From: an uncultured Eubacteriales bacterium
GTDB taxonomy: Bacteria; Bacillota; Clostridia; Christensenellales; UBA1242
Assembly: GCA_949067325.1 (NCBI GenBank)
Contig: CARTDZ010000018.1
Location: 1-23,204, forward strand
DNA length: 23,204 nt
Direction: 5' to 3'
Shown: positions 13,529 through 23,204 of the stretch, piece by piece
Numbering within the stretch: position 1 is the first letter of the stretch
How the letters are laid out: the number at the start of each line of letters is the position of its first letter
Notes under the pieces: model-generated
Told to the model about the DNA's origin: nothing
The model's database searches: none
Seen by the model: only the letters and a program-made list of their open reading frames with translations
Program-made: the position numbers and the translations under genes

Positions 13529-16500
13529 TTACATAAAAACCGCTTTAAGTTGTCCGCCGCTATTTGTCATGACGATTTTATGCCCATCACTGCAAACAAT
13601 CTGCAAGTTTTCTGTCAATTCTAGAGTTGGTAGCATAGAAGGAAGGGCTGTTGGCGAGCAGTAGCACGAAGTGGTTGTGCCGCCTGTAGCCCGCAAGACA
13701 AAGGCTTGAGTGGTTGTATCTACATTTCCTTCAAGTTTGCCGCCGCCCATGCTTAGCACAACGCCTGCCACATAAGTCGAACTCAAAGTGTAAGTATGTT
13801 CAGCGTTATTAAAGCTATTTTTTATCGTTCCGTCAGTCATAAGAAGACAAATGCCAGAAATATAACGACTGCCGCCAGTTCTTGAACCTTTGACATCAAT
13901 CGTGCCTTCATTTGCACATTGCTCAATTGTTCCTTCGTTATTTACCGCTATACCAGCCAAATATTGATCTGTATTGTTGTTTTTGACAACAAACTCACTA
14001 TTGCCAAGATTTGAGCAATGTATAATTTTGCCCACGCGGCTGCTGTTGATTTTTTCATTTACCACGCAAATCCCGCCATAGATCATATTTAAAGCGTCGA
14101 CTGCAAAAGGATTGCCAGAAAACTCATTTTTACACTCATCAATAACCCCTATATTTTTGGCAACAAAACCACCTATTGCCAAATTTTTTGCGGTTTTTTC
14201 AATGCTTCCATCAATAACTATTTTTTTTAGTTCGCAACCAGAAATGCTGCCATAATTATAAAGTGCAATAGGTGCAAAAATGGTGTTTTCTGTCAAAGCA
14301 GAATTTACTTCAAAGTTTACATTGAGGTTTTTTACTGTTGCACCTGTGCCAATCTGAGCGAAGAGGCTTGCATAGCGAGTGAAATTTACGCTGGTAGGAG
14401 TATTGTCACTGACAAAACTTTCATTCAGTCCGCCAGAAATTTCATACGTGTCACCAAAAGACAAATTCAAACTTTTTCCATTGCCATCGAGCGACGCCAA
14501 AAAGTTTTGTGAGAAGTTTGCATTTTCAAGCGTTATGTCGTTGCCCAAAACGAAGTTTATCCCTTCAACATTTCTCAAAAATATGTTTTCAAACTCTTTT
14601 TGAGTTGTTATGACATAAGGTTTTGTTTGACTTCCTTCCCCACTTGCAAAAAGGTCAAAGTTGAAGTTTCCTTCAAGCGAAATGGCTGACGAAAAGATTG
14701 AAGAAGCGTTTGCCCTCACTCTGACTTCCACTTTGGTTATTGTTCCTATTTTTGTAGGATAAAATGAAAAGTCATTGGTCAAAAATTCTATTGGCTGTTC
14801 ATTTTGATAAGTATATTTGACAAGATATTGCAGGTCGCCATTTTCTTCTTCGTCAACTGTCCAGCCAAAGTACTTTTCTTCTTCATGCCATTTTATTTGA
14901 TCATTTGGATTGAAATTTGCGCCGCCAAGCGAAACTTGTTTTTGTTCAGAATTGAGCAAATTGAACATCTGGTTTTTTGCAGGTTTGACCACAAAACTAA
15001 AGGTCAAGTTGCTTGCTGTTGAAGGTATGCTTACCGCTTGCCCTGCGACAATGTTGCCTTCATAGTCAAAGTACAAAGTTTTTGTTGCGTTTAGGCTTGT
15101 GAAAGTCAACTCTTTCACGCTGTCAGAGCCATCATAATCTATTTGAAGCACAACTTCGAACACAGAATTGTCATTGTTGACTTGATTGTTTTGAAAATAT
15201 TTTGCAAGACTTATTTTGTATTCATTTTGTGAAACAAAGCTCACTTCGTACTCGTCTTGATCAACATTTTTGAGTTTGTAAACATTTGAGATTTTTACAC
15301 CTTCTGATTTTAAGGTTGTATCTTGATAACCATAAATAGTGATAGTGTAAGGATTTTGTCCATCAAATTTGTCATCTGGAAGTTCCAAATAAATCAAATT
15401 GTTTGCGTCGTCAACAAGCCCCATTCCACTCACTTCCGTCACTCTGCCTTGAAGATCAGAGATTTTTATAATGTAGCTCAGTGAGTAGTCATTTTTATTC
15501 CACATAACAACATTTTTGCCGTCTTTCTGCCCCACACTTGCACCTGTTATCGCGTTGCTGCGTGTGTAAGTTTTGCTGTCAATTTCGTATTCGCTTGCAA
15601 ATACGTAAGATCCGTCAGCATACTTTGCAGTCGCTTTTTTAAGATATTTTCCGTCAACGCTTACAAAGTCAAAATCAGTTTGATCTGCTGTTTTATAAGC
15701 GCGCTTTTGAATTGTAAAACGATATCTGTCAGAGCCTGATGCTCTTTCAATAAGCGAGGTATCAAACATGGTTGTTGTAGTAAGAAATTCTTGCGTCTGA
15801 ATAGGAAGCTCTTGACTTGACGAAAAGGTTTCAACAATAATATTGTAAGCAAGCTCAAAGCCCTCCGCAAGATCTGCCCTCGCGTCATCTTGCCAAACAA
15901 TGTCACCATTTGATGAAGTGATTGAAGTTTGGTTTATGCGAGTAAGCATCGATGCTTTTAGGCTTGAGTTGTCTGACGAAAAGATAAAGTTTTGTTGGTT
16001 TTCAAGCGTTATGACATAACTGCAATCAAAATTTTCGCTCGAGGTCTTGCTGCGTACATTTATAGTTCCGCCATTGCCAAGCTGACGGACATAAAATTCT
16101 TTTGCAGTGTATTCGTTGAGCTTATATTGGTTTTGGCTTTCGTTGAGAGAGCCTGGGTGATAAACAAGCACATTTTCTGTCGTGCCTTGCGTTGTGTAAA
16201 ACTTGTTGTTGTCTCCTTCCAAAGCAACCGATTGGTCGTTCGAAATTTGATAACGTTTGGTTTGCAAGGCTGCTGATGATGAAGAGATCGAAAGACTGCT
16301 ATCATAAGCCTGAAGAGTTGGCCTAGTGAGTTTCTGGCCGTTTGTGATAGCATAGCGTTCACTTTCAATATTTATGCTGCGCTGGCTTACGCTGCCGCGA
16401 AGTGAAAGGATAATGTATTCATAATTTCCAGCCTCTTCAAGATTTAAAACAACTTGTTGATTTTGCGTTGTTGTCAAAAGTGTAAAATTTACATCTTCCA

Positions 16501-19500
16501 TCATTCCTGCTTGTTTGGTTGCTATTCTTGTTTGAGTGTTTTCAGGAGCTTTCCACGACAGACTTCCATCTTCAAACTTAAAACTGCTGCCAAAATCAAG
16601 AAATCTGGCTGTGAATTTGCCACTTTTGCCGTTCAAGGCATAGTCGTTTCCGTTTGCATAAATTTCAATTGTGTATTGACTACGTTTGAATATTCCCGTT
16701 GCAGCAAGTGCTGAAAGATTTATAGCGATATATTTGTCATCGTTTTCATAAGCTGAAACAATGCCATTGACTGGCGTATATGTGCCGTTGGCGTTTATGC
16801 GATACATACTATAGCTTAAGGCAGCATTCATTCTTATATCAAACGAAGCTATTGTTGTTTTGCCTTCACGAAGAACCATTGTATAACGCGTAGCAGTTTC
16901 TTCTAGACCGTCTTCTGGGTTAAACTTAACCAACGAAAATCTTGCCATATAGTCATCTTTATTGTCTGCAGGCTGACTATAAAGCACATAATCAACTGCT
17001 GCGGTGACTGAAAAAACGTTTGCGTTTGAAGTTGGTGATTCAATATTTCCAATATTGGCATCTGAGTAATGGCTTGCTGAAATTGCATATTTGCCAGCTG
17101 GAATCGCATTGCCAAAGTCGTCAAACAAAATTTTGTTGTCAGCAATGCCATGATTTGAAGTTTTTGTGACAGCATCGTAGAAAGAGCGAAGCGCTATATA
17201 TGAAATATCAGTTTGGCTGCCATTGTTTAAAATTTCTTCAATTGCTTTCAGAAAATTTACATCGCCAGCTGGCTCAACAAAAGTCAGGTCTGGCACAAGG
17301 TCAACAGCGTTTACTTTGCTCGAATAACTTGTGTTGTTTGTTGTGTTTGTGAAGGTAAGTCTTATCTGTTGTTGACCAAAGTTGCTCAAGTTGAACGTAT
17401 AAAGATCTTTAAAGGTTTGGTTTGCATAATTTGTCACAAAGTCTGGATCAGTTCTATGTTCATAGAAATATGAAACAAAGTCAAGGTCTTCAAGGCTGCC
17501 AGTGTTGAAAAGTATTTTTCCGTCTTCAGCCCTCACCTCTTTTGGTTTGCTAAGTTGACGATTTGTCAAAGCAATAGTTCTATTTGAAGAGATAACATTT
17601 GCCTCAGTTGAAATAGCTTGCACTGTTATTTCATAATTCACATCAGGCACTAGTTTGGCGAATATGTCGAGGCTGAGAGAGGTGACAATTTCAAAACTTT
17701 CTCCGCCGCCTTCTGCTGTCAAGTAAACGATGTAACCAGTCGCTTGAGCCAAGTTTTCAGGCTGAGTTTGATTGTCATTTGCATCTTTTTGCAGCCACTG
17801 CCAGATAAGCGTCGCTTTTTCGCCAGTTGCAAACTTGACGTCTTCTGGAGTGTTAAGCTTGCTCACTTCAATTGTTGTTTCCTTAAATTGAGTGAAGCCA
17901 TATTTGCCGTCTTCTTGAGCCTCTATCGTTTTTGCAACTCTTGACACTTCAATTGAAATTTTGCCATAAATTGCATCAGCAAGGAGAGCTTGTAGGTCGA
18001 GGCCAAAGCATTCTTGCCAAGTGCTGATATCAGGAGAAAGCGTGGTGTCAAAATAGCCGTCTTCAATCCAGAAGCCTTTTAATTCTTCTGCCAAATATTG
18101 AATTGAAGTGGTGATATTTTTGAGTACAAACGAGCCCCCTTCCTCAACAAGTTTGTTGTAAGATATTTTTACGTTGAACGCTGTTGTTTTCAATGAGGTG
18201 TCGTTATCAAATATGATTATATAATTTTCGCCGCCATGTCTTCCACGTCTAAGTTCTGTTTTGCCAGTAGCTTCAGTTTGGCTTTGGTATGAAAAGGCAA
18301 GTTGTGCAAAAGGTGATGGCAACGAGCCTGCTTCAACTATTGCGAGCGAAACTTGAGTTTCGCCTTCTGGAAAGTTTTCAAACAGGGCTACGATGTCGCT
18401 TAAGGTTGTGACAAAGTTGCTTTCTTGACGTTTAAGCAACATTGTGCTTGAATAAGTTTTTTCACCTTGCACAAAGCGAACAAGAAGATTGATTTGTTCA
18501 AGCTCTGGAGCTGCTGAAATTGCAACCCTGCCATAATCATCAATTGCAAGCTGGTTTGAAATGCCTTCAAGTCTTGTGCCGTCAACTGTAACTTTGCTTG
18601 TCGATGAGAGAAGTTGGTTTTCGCTATCTGTAGCAAGCAGTTCAAGACCATATCTGCCTGTCTGGCCGCCAAAAAGTGCAAGTAAATCTAAAGTAAATTT
18701 GCTGCCGCCTTCAGTCAAGTTTTCTATCTTTAACACATCGCTTGCTTGAGAAGTGTTTATATATAGCTCTGCTCTTTCACTTTGACCTATGAAGTAACTT
18801 AAAATATAATCTATTCCTTCACTGCCAGTAAAGCTCAACAGTCCTTCAGCATTGTTTACTGAGAGGTCGCTTGGATTTGCAAGACGCTTGCAAGTTATTG
18901 ACGTGCTTTCTGATGAAATTGCCTTTGCGTTGTGTACAACGATTGAAACTATATCCTCTTGATCAAAAAGTGAATTGTCAAGCGTGAGAGTATAAATGTC
19001 GTCGGTCAATGTGAGCAAGCAGCCCTGCTGCGAAGATGAAGTGGAAATATTTTGTATTTTGTTGCCTGAAATATCTATGTCGAAATAGCATTCTTCATCA
19101 AACTCAGTCCAAATATTTGCCCAAGAAAGTGTTTTGCTTGCGTTGAAAAATTGGTCTATTTGAAGGTTTTGATTGCCTAAAATTATGCCTTCCTTTATGT
19201 CTTTTACGCTTAGAAGTTTTTTAAGATTTATTTCTTCCTGCGATTTGCCAAAGTATCCTTGCAAACTATTTGCTAAGGTATAATCTTTTACGTTTGTATA
19301 AATTTCAAGTTTGTATTCTCCACTTGCAAGGTCAGAAATCTTTGCACTTTCTGCAAGATCGTTTAGGCTGATTTGCGAGTTGGTCAGATTTTCGACAGTG
19401 CCAATATGATCATTGCCTTTGAATATTTTTATGTCATAGCTAAAAGTGTCATTTTCAACTCTGTCAAAAACATTATCCCAAACAAGCTTGCCATTCTCAA

Positions 19501-22500
19501 TACGTGCGTTTAGTGGCGTATTGTCAAGATTTTTAAGATTGAAGGTTTTTGCAAATGAAGTTATAAAACGATTTTGTGAAGTTGAAGTTTTTGCAATCAC
19601 TTGGATTTTTATTTTGTCACTTGAAAGAGGAAGATTTGCACTTGCACTGCTTGAGCCGTTGAATACGTTTTGTCCGTCAACCAAAACTTGATCAATAGCC
19701 GCAATATCATCGCCTGAAATGTTGAAAGCCAGCTTCCAAGCTTCATTTGAGCTTGTCAAATTGATGTTGTCAATGCTTGCAAGACGTCTGATATAAAGCT
19801 TTTGAGACTGAGCAGAGTCAAGATAGCTTGCATTTTTCGCAACGACATAAACTTCTTTTTCAGTCAAGAAAAACTCGTCGTCAGTGGCAGAAAGGTTCAA
19901 GCTTGTTGCAATGATATCGCCGCGATAAAGCTGTTTGTCAATGTATATGTCATAATATGTTGTGAGATTGCTTGTGCCTACACTTGACCATGAAAGTGTA
20001 AGAAGGTTTGCATCAAAGTCAAGGGTTGAAGGTGGAAGTTTTTCGAGCGAAAGTTTGTCGTCACCTGCAAGAGTAGTTCCTTTGCCTGAAGGTAGAAAGT
20101 CGCTACTATTTGCATAAGCATAAATGACAATTTCAATAGCTTTGCTTTGGGTATAATTGCTTGCAAAGTCCTCGTCTTGTTGCTTTTTGTTGATAAAGTC
20201 GCTTACATCAAAAGTCGTTCCTACAAATTCGCAACTTGTTGTGAAATTGAGTGAAGGATCATTTGCGTCAACTAGTGTAACAAAAGCAATGTATTTTTCA
20301 ACATGCTGATGATCAATGCTAGTAAAAGTTATATCGCCATTGTTGTAAGCAATTTGAGTAGGCTGTGCCACGCGGATAAGTGTACGCTTGAGTGGAATGC
20401 TGTCAAGATAATAATTTTTATCTTTGCTTGGCCCTGCTGTATATTTGAAAGTGAAGTTTAAGTTTTTTTGAACATAGCTTGCAATCTCGCAGCTGCCATT
20501 GCTTGTCAAAAGCACCTCTCCACTGCCATCGTCATAATAAATTTCTGCCGCTCTTGCATTGTCTATCATTGAAAATGAAAGGACTTCACTCACCTTTTCA
20601 CCTTTGTTGTCAAAAGTCACGTTGACTGAATATTTTGGTTGTTCAAGGCGAGTTAACATAATTTGCGCAGGCGTAGAAGCAGGGTGCAAAGTTGGATCAC
20701 CATGTTGGGTTTGCACTGAAGCAACAACTTCGATATTGTAAGTTTTTGCATCTTCAAATTTGACAGTGCTGTCAAAATTGTAATAAACAAATTCTGGATT
20801 TGTAGTTATACCACTTCGAGAGCCTACAAGCGAGCCATCTACAAAAATATCATACTTGGTTGCAAATTTTGAAGGAGTTATCTTGAGCTGATAGCTTCCA
20901 TTATTGTCAATAAAGCTCACGTCTGGCGATGCAATTTGTTCTTCAACCACAAAGTTGAAAGATGCGAAAATGTCGTTTTCAAAGTCGCTATCAAGATAAA
21001 GATTTGCGTCTTTTGATTTTGAATATATTTTTATAACATAATAACCAAATGGAAGAGCTTTGTCGTCTGTGTCTGCCTCAGTGATCGTTGATGAAGTCGT
21101 CTTTTCAATTATGCAAGATTGATCTTGCGCAATGACGAAATCACTTTCAGTCTGGTAAATTTGGTATAAATATTCCACATCTTCACCAGCCACGTTTTCA
21201 AGTTCCTGCCAAGCAAAAAAACCATTTGTTTGAACTTCGTTTTTGTTTGCAAGCCCCAAGATTTGAAGGGTTTTGTCTGCTTTTACAATTGTTGAGTGGC
21301 CATCTTTTCTTTGAGCGGTTATTTTAAACACATACTGCCCTGCAGCGTTTGATGCAAATCTATCAAGATTTTCAATCACAAAATTCACAACACCGTTTGA
21401 CACAGTTGGTTCAAGCTCAAGTCTTTGACCATTCAAATCAAGATAATAGTCGTCAGCATTTGGTATAACGTCAAAACATATGCTGCTGGTTTTTGGAGTG
21501 CTATCTAAAATTGAATGTGTGATTTCGCCTATTTGACCAAGTCTAAAAAACTTGCCTTCAAAAGCGTCTGAGTTGACAACATAGGAAGAATTTATGCCGC
21601 CAATTTCAATGCTTCCTACACTGCCACCAACAAGTTTTGGCAAAGCTTCAACTTCGAGATTATATTCGCCTACATCTATGTCAGAAATATCTAGCGTCAA
21701 AGTTTTGTCTTGACTTGTTTGCCATGTAGTAATTTTGTTACCGTAGCGAACTTTGTATGTGTCGACGTTCAAATCTGTCTCAACATTTAAAATAAGGTCA
21801 TTGCCTTCAACTTTGTATGTAACATCTGGCTTTGCCAGTTTGACATAAGTGAAAGGTTGTGAAGGATTGCTATTTAAATAAACCCCCTCTCCTTTTGCTT
21901 GAACAGAAATTTGATAAAGCCCAAAATCAAAACCTGCAACTGATGTTTCTATCTTTTCGCCAAGCTTTGTAAAACTGTCAGCGGAAATAAAGGCCTCCTC
22001 ATTTGTTGTGAGATTTGCCACCCTCGCCATAAAAGACGAAGCACCTAAAATATTGTTAAAGGCAATTTTTCCTTCGCCAGCTAGGTTTTCATATCTTAAG
22101 GTTGGTGCCTGAAGCTTTGACAGAGAAAAGGTTGCGGTATTTGAAAGCTTTTCGTTTTGAATATCAAAAATTTCTATCTGGACTTGGCCGCTTTCATTTC
22201 CAGCAAAGTTTTGAGTGTTGAGTGTGAATGAGTTTGTCAAGTGGCGGTTTGAAAGCACAATTCCGTCAAGGCTGATTTTGTAAAAAGCGCCGTCGATCTT
22301 GTCCCAGCTTATCACAACGTCATGATTTTGATATTCTGCTGAAGTTGCTATTGAAAGGTTTGAAAGCGTTGGCATAACATTGAAGAAAAAGGTCTTGCTT
22401 GAGCTTAACATAGAAGCGTCAACCTTGTCTTTGTCAGACGCCAAAGCTTTGATTTGAACAGTGTACTGCCCACCTTCAGGCAACTGATAACTATTTGTAT

Positions 22501-22963
22501 CTACAGTTATTTCTTGCTCGTTGAGAATAAGCAAATAATTTGGCGCCACTATTTTTTTGCCTGAATAAATAACATAGCTCTCCTGCCAAGAGAGAAGCCC
22601 GTCATTTGAAAGACTTATATTTGAGATATTTGAAAACGCGTCTTTGACAAAAATTTTTGTTGAAGCCACAACTTGACCTTTTACAGAAGCAAACACACTT
22701 CCTTCACCTGACTTTGCGGCTTTGTATATTTTTTCACCTTCATCATATTCGAGAAGGTCATCACGACTAAAAGAAATCGCAACTTCATCTTTTGAAAATC
22801 CTTTGCAAACAAAATCTTGCAATACGTCAACGCTTTGTGCGAGCGACAAAACATATTCACTTTTTGCAAACTTTCCTTCAAGTGTACTTAAGCTCCCACA
22901 AGAGGAAAGGGCGATAAGTGAAGAGCAAAGCAAAGCAAAAATGAACGCAAAGTATTTTCTCAT
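13529..22963 (-). CDS. Giant lipoprotein with about 25 Fn3-like repeats and C-terminal GLUG-type region
   Basis: 3144 aa in one uninterrupted frame. The N-terminus is a lipoprotein signal (MRKYFAFIFALL ... LSSC, lipidated Cys22). Residues about 30-105 look like a Big_2-type Ig domain (EYVLSLAQSVDVL ... GEGSVFASVKGQVVASTKIFV). From about 110 to 2770 a loose motif recurs every 90-130 residues: a strand with a buried aromatic such as LSW or LVW, a Y.I.I strand, a YxIEVxA strand, then a linker ending KL..P; I count about 25, fibronectin-III-like but divergent. From about 2772 (ASGEGSQTKPYVITTQKEFENI) to the end is a GLUG-type beta-helical region (LDGNGKSL, IGGFVAKN, AGIAVNNEGTIEQCANEGTI), similar to the 936-aa protein. 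There is no LPXTG and no enzyme motif seen. It probably forms a long, flexible surface stalk. An RBS-like AAAGGG lies 9 nt before the ATG. Repeat counts are by eye. Confidence 0.88.
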   Translation of the reverse strand: MRKYFAFIFALLCSSLIALSSCGSLSTLEGKFAKSEYVLSLAQSVDVLQDFVCKGFSKDEVAISFSRDDLLEYDEGEKIYKAAKSGEGSVFASVKGQVVASTKIFVKDAFSNISNISLSNDGLLSWQESYVIYSGKKIVAPNYLLILNEQEITVDTNSYQLPEGGQYTVQIKALASDKDKVDASMLSSSKTFFFNVMPTLSNLSIATSAEYQNHDVVISWDKIDGAFYKISLDGIVLSNRHLTNSFTLNTQNFAGNESGQVQIEIFDIQNEKLSNTATFSLSKLQAPTLRYENLAGEGKIAFNNILGASSFMARVANLTTNEEAFISADSFTKLGEKIETSVAGFDFGLYQISVQAKGEGVYLNSNPSQPFTYVKLAKPDVTYKVEGNDLILNVETDLNVDTYKVRYGNKITTWQTSQDKTLTLDISDIDVGEYNLEVEALPKLVGGSVGSIEIGGINSSYVVNSDAFEGKFFRLGQIGEITHSILDSTPKTSSICFDVIPNADDYYLDLNGQRLELEPTVSNGVVNFVIENLDRFASNAAGQYVFKITAQRKDGHSTIVKADKTLQILGLANKNEVQTNGFFAWQELENVAGEDVEYLYQIYQTESDFVIAQDQSCIIEKTTSSTITEADTDDKALPFGYYVIKIYSKSKDANLYLDSDFENDIFASFNFVVEEQIASPDVSFIDNNGSYQLKITPSKFATKYDIFVDGSLVGSRSGITTNPEFVYYNFDSTVKFEDAKTYNIEVVASVQTQHGDPTLHPASTPAQIMLTRLEQPKYSVNVTFDNKGEKVSEVLSFSMIDNARAAEIYYDDGSGEVLLTSNGSCEIASYVQKNLNFTFKYTAGPSKDKNYYLDSIPLKRTLIRVAQPTQIAYNNGDITFTSIDHQHVEKYIAFVTLVDANDPSLNFTTSCEFVGTTFDVSDFINKKQQDEDFASNYTQSKAIEIVIYAYANSSDFLPSGKGTTLAGDDKLSLEKLPPSTLDFDANLLTLSWSSVGTSNLTTYYDIYIDKQLYRGDIIATSLNLSATDDEFFLTEKEVYVVAKNASYLDSAQSQKLYIRRLASIDNINLTSSNEAWKLAFNISGDDIAAIDQVLVDGQNVFNGSSSASANLPLSSDKIKIQVIAKTSTSQNRFITSFAKTFNLKNLDNTPLNARIENGKLVWDNVFDRVENDTFSYDIKIFKGNDHIGTVENLTNSQISLNDLAESAKISDLASGEYKLEIYTNVKDYTLANSLQGYFGKSQEEINLKKLLSVKDIKEGIILGNQNLQIDQFFNASKTLSWANIWTEFDEECYFDIDISGNKIQNISTSSSQQGCLLTLTDDIYTLTLDNSLFDQEDIVSIVVHNAKAISSESTSITCKRLANPSDLSVNNAEGLLSFTGSEGIDYILSYFIGQSERAELYINTSQASDVLKIENLTEGGSKFTLDLLALFGGQTGRYGLELLATDSENQLLSSTSKVTVDGTRLEGISNQLAIDDYGRVAISAAPELEQINLLVRFVQGEKTYSSTMLLKRQESNFVTTLSDIVALFENFPEGETQVSLAIVEAGSLPSPFAQLAFSYQSQTEATGKTELRRGRHGGENYIIIFDNDTSLKTTAFNVKISYNKLVEEGGSFVLKNITTSIQYLAEELKGFWIEDGYFDTTLSPDISTWQECFGLDLQALLADAIYGKISIEVSRVAKTIEAQEDGKYGFTQFKETTIEVSKLNTPEDVKFATGEKATLIWQWLQKDANDNQTQPENLAQATGYIVYLTAEGGGESFEIVTSLSLDIFAKLVPDVNYEITVQAISTEANVISSNRTIALTNRQLSKPKEVRAEDGKILFNTGSLEDLDFVSYFYEHRTDPDFVTNYANQTFKDLYTFNLSNFGQQQIRLTFTNTTNNTSYSSKVNAVDLVPDLTFVEPAGDVNFLKAIEEILNNGSQTDISYIALRSFYDAVTKTSNHGIADNKILFDDFGNAIPAGKYAISASHYSDANIGNIESPTSNANVFSVTAAVDYVLYSQPADNKDDYMARFSLVKFNPEDGLEETATRYTMVLREGKTTIASFDIRMNAALSYSMYRINANGTYTPVNGIVSAYENDDKYIAINLSALAATGIFKRSQYTIEIYANGNDYALNGKSGKFTARFLDFGSSFKFEDGSLSWKAPENTQTRIATKQAGMMEDVNFTLLTTTQNQQVVLNLEEAGNYEYIILSLRGSVSQRSINIESERYAITNGQKLTRPTLQAYDSSLSISSSSAALQTKRYQISNDQSVALEGDNNKFYTTQGTTENVLVYHPGSLNESQNQYKLNEYTAKEFYVRQLGNGGTINVRSKTSSENFDCSYVITLENQQNFIFSSDNSSLKASMLTRINQTSITSSNGDIVWQDDARADLAEGFELAYNIIVETFSSSQELPIQTQEFLTTTTMFDTSLIERASGSDRYRFTIQKRAYKTADQTDFDFVSVDGKYLKKATAKYADGSYVFASEYEIDSKTYTRSNAITGASVGQKDGKNVVMWNKNDYSLSYIIKISDLQGRVTEVSGMGLVDDANNLIYLELPDDKFDGQNPYTITIYGYQDTTLKSEGVKISNVYKLKNVDQDEYEVSFVSQNEYKISLAKYFQNNQVNNDNSVFEVVLQIDYDGSDSVKELTFTSLNATKTLYFDYEGNIVAGQAVSIPSTASNLTFSFVVKPAKNQMFNLLNSEQKQVSLGGANFNPNDQIKWHEEEKYFGWTVDEEENGDLQYLVKYTYQNEQPIEFLTNDFSFYPTKIGTITKVEVRVRANASSIFSSAISLEGNFNFDLFASGEGSQTKPYVITTQKEFENIFLRNVEGINFVLGNDITLENANFSQNFLASLDGNGKSLNLSFGDTYEISGGLNESFVSDNTPTSVNFTRYASLFAQIGTGATVKNLNVNFEVNSALTENTIFAPIALYNYGSISGCELKKIVIDGSIEKTAKNLAIGGFVAKNIGVIDECKNEFSGNPFAVDALNMIYGGICVVNEKINSSRVGKIIHCSNLGNSEFVVKNNNTDQYLAGIAVNNEGTIEQCANEGTIDVKGSRTGGSRYISGICLLMTDGTIKNSFNNAEHTYTLSSTYVAGVVLSMGGGKLEGNVDTTTQAFVLRATGGTTTSCYCSPTALPSMLPTLELTENLQIVCSDGHKIVMTNSGGQLKAVFM

Positions 22964-23003
22964 TTGAAAAAGCCCTTTATTTTATCTTTTGTTTATCATT
23001 TGT

Positions 23004-23032
23004 ATTTTATCACTTTTTTAGTCAAATTCCAA
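23004..23032 (-). promoter_or_regulatory. Promoter of the giant lipoprotein operon
   Basis: On the minus strand TTGGAA (23032-23027), a 17-bp spacer, and TAAAAT (23009-23004) directly preceded by TGA, an extended -10. The expected start is near 22997, giving a leader of about 34 nt. A nearby TTGACT at 23023-23018 is not correctly spaced to any good -10. Confidence 0.6.
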
Positions 23033-23204
23033 AATGATTTTTGAATATAATTTTAAAATAATAATTTATAATATTTTATATAAAAAAATATTTCTTGCCT
23101 TGTTTTTAAGTCAAAAAATATTGTTTCATTTGATTTTTGTTGATTTATTTATTTTTTTTTATATTTTTTTGCTATTTGAAGCCTTTTTTTAGCACTTTTG
23201 GCTG
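23033..23204. other. Very AT-rich spacer with A/T tracts, no gene seen
   Basis: The segment is almost all A and T, with many short runs. No ORF or terminator can be supported. The A-tracts directly upstream of the promoter could act as an UP element or bend the DNA, which would suit a strongly expressed gene, but this is inference. Confidence 0.4.

Noticed and set aside
16060..16368. 102-aa minus-strand frame within the giant lipoprotein gene
   Set aside because: It overlaps the continuous repeat-bearing frame, lacks an RBS, and its sequence has no domain character.
13529..22963. CRISPR or DNA-level tandem repeat in the giant gene
   Set aside because: The repeats are seen only in the protein pattern and are strongly diverged; no regular DNA repeat with spacers is visible.
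23180..23204. Terminator at the right edge (AGCC...GGCT on the minus strand)
   Set aside because: The stem is only 4 bp with a long loop and no T-run after it.

Overview
The window looks like chromosome of a low-GC Gram-positive bacterium, most likely an uncultured, host-associated member of the Clostridia. The signs are AT-rich spacers, strong GGAGG-type ribosome binding sites, lipobox signal peptides, intrinsic terminators, a GluRS of the N-terminally extended form I associate with clostridia, and surface proteins built from InlB B-repeat, LamG and GLUG modules. The genus cannot be fixed by reading alone. Every large gene is on the minus strand; the exceptions are one small plus-strand gene and a possible plus-strand gene tail at the left edge.

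Reading along the minus strand (right to left): a 9.4-kb gene encodes a 3144-residue lipoprotein, read here as an N-terminal Ig-like domain, about 25 fibronectin-III-like repeats and a C-terminal GLUG-type region. It is followed by a 299-residue lipoprotein with a C-terminal membrane helix, then a terminator. A separate promoter and a GC-rich, foldable leader precede a 936-residue secreted protein in which two InlB B-repeats are each interrupted by a beta-sandwich domain, followed by GLUG repeats and a terminator. Together these form a surface or adhesion locus covering 9.5-23.0 kb.

Next is a housekeeping operon: typA (bipA), a small two-helix membrane protein, dnaB, and two membrane-anchored helical proteins of unknown function (316 and 352 aa). 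It ends in a terminator whose hairpin also contains the -35 box of the gltX promoter. gltX follows. The convergent plus-strand gene is a stand-alone DNA-alkyltransferase domain that keeps the active-site cysteine; its best promoter places the transcription start on the ATG, so its mRNA may be leaderless.

At the left end is a translationally coupled pair: a 65-aa protein and a 405-aa sigma-70-like protein with an unrecognised C-terminal half of about 190 residues. It ends in a bidirectional terminator facing the possible gene tail at the left edge.

The least explained items are the sigma-like protein with its novel C-terminus and small partner, the giant repeat lipoprotein with its neighbours, the structured leader at 12363-12518, and the lipoprotein pair in the dnaB operon. 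No CRISPR array, insertion sequence, tRNA or rRNA was seen.
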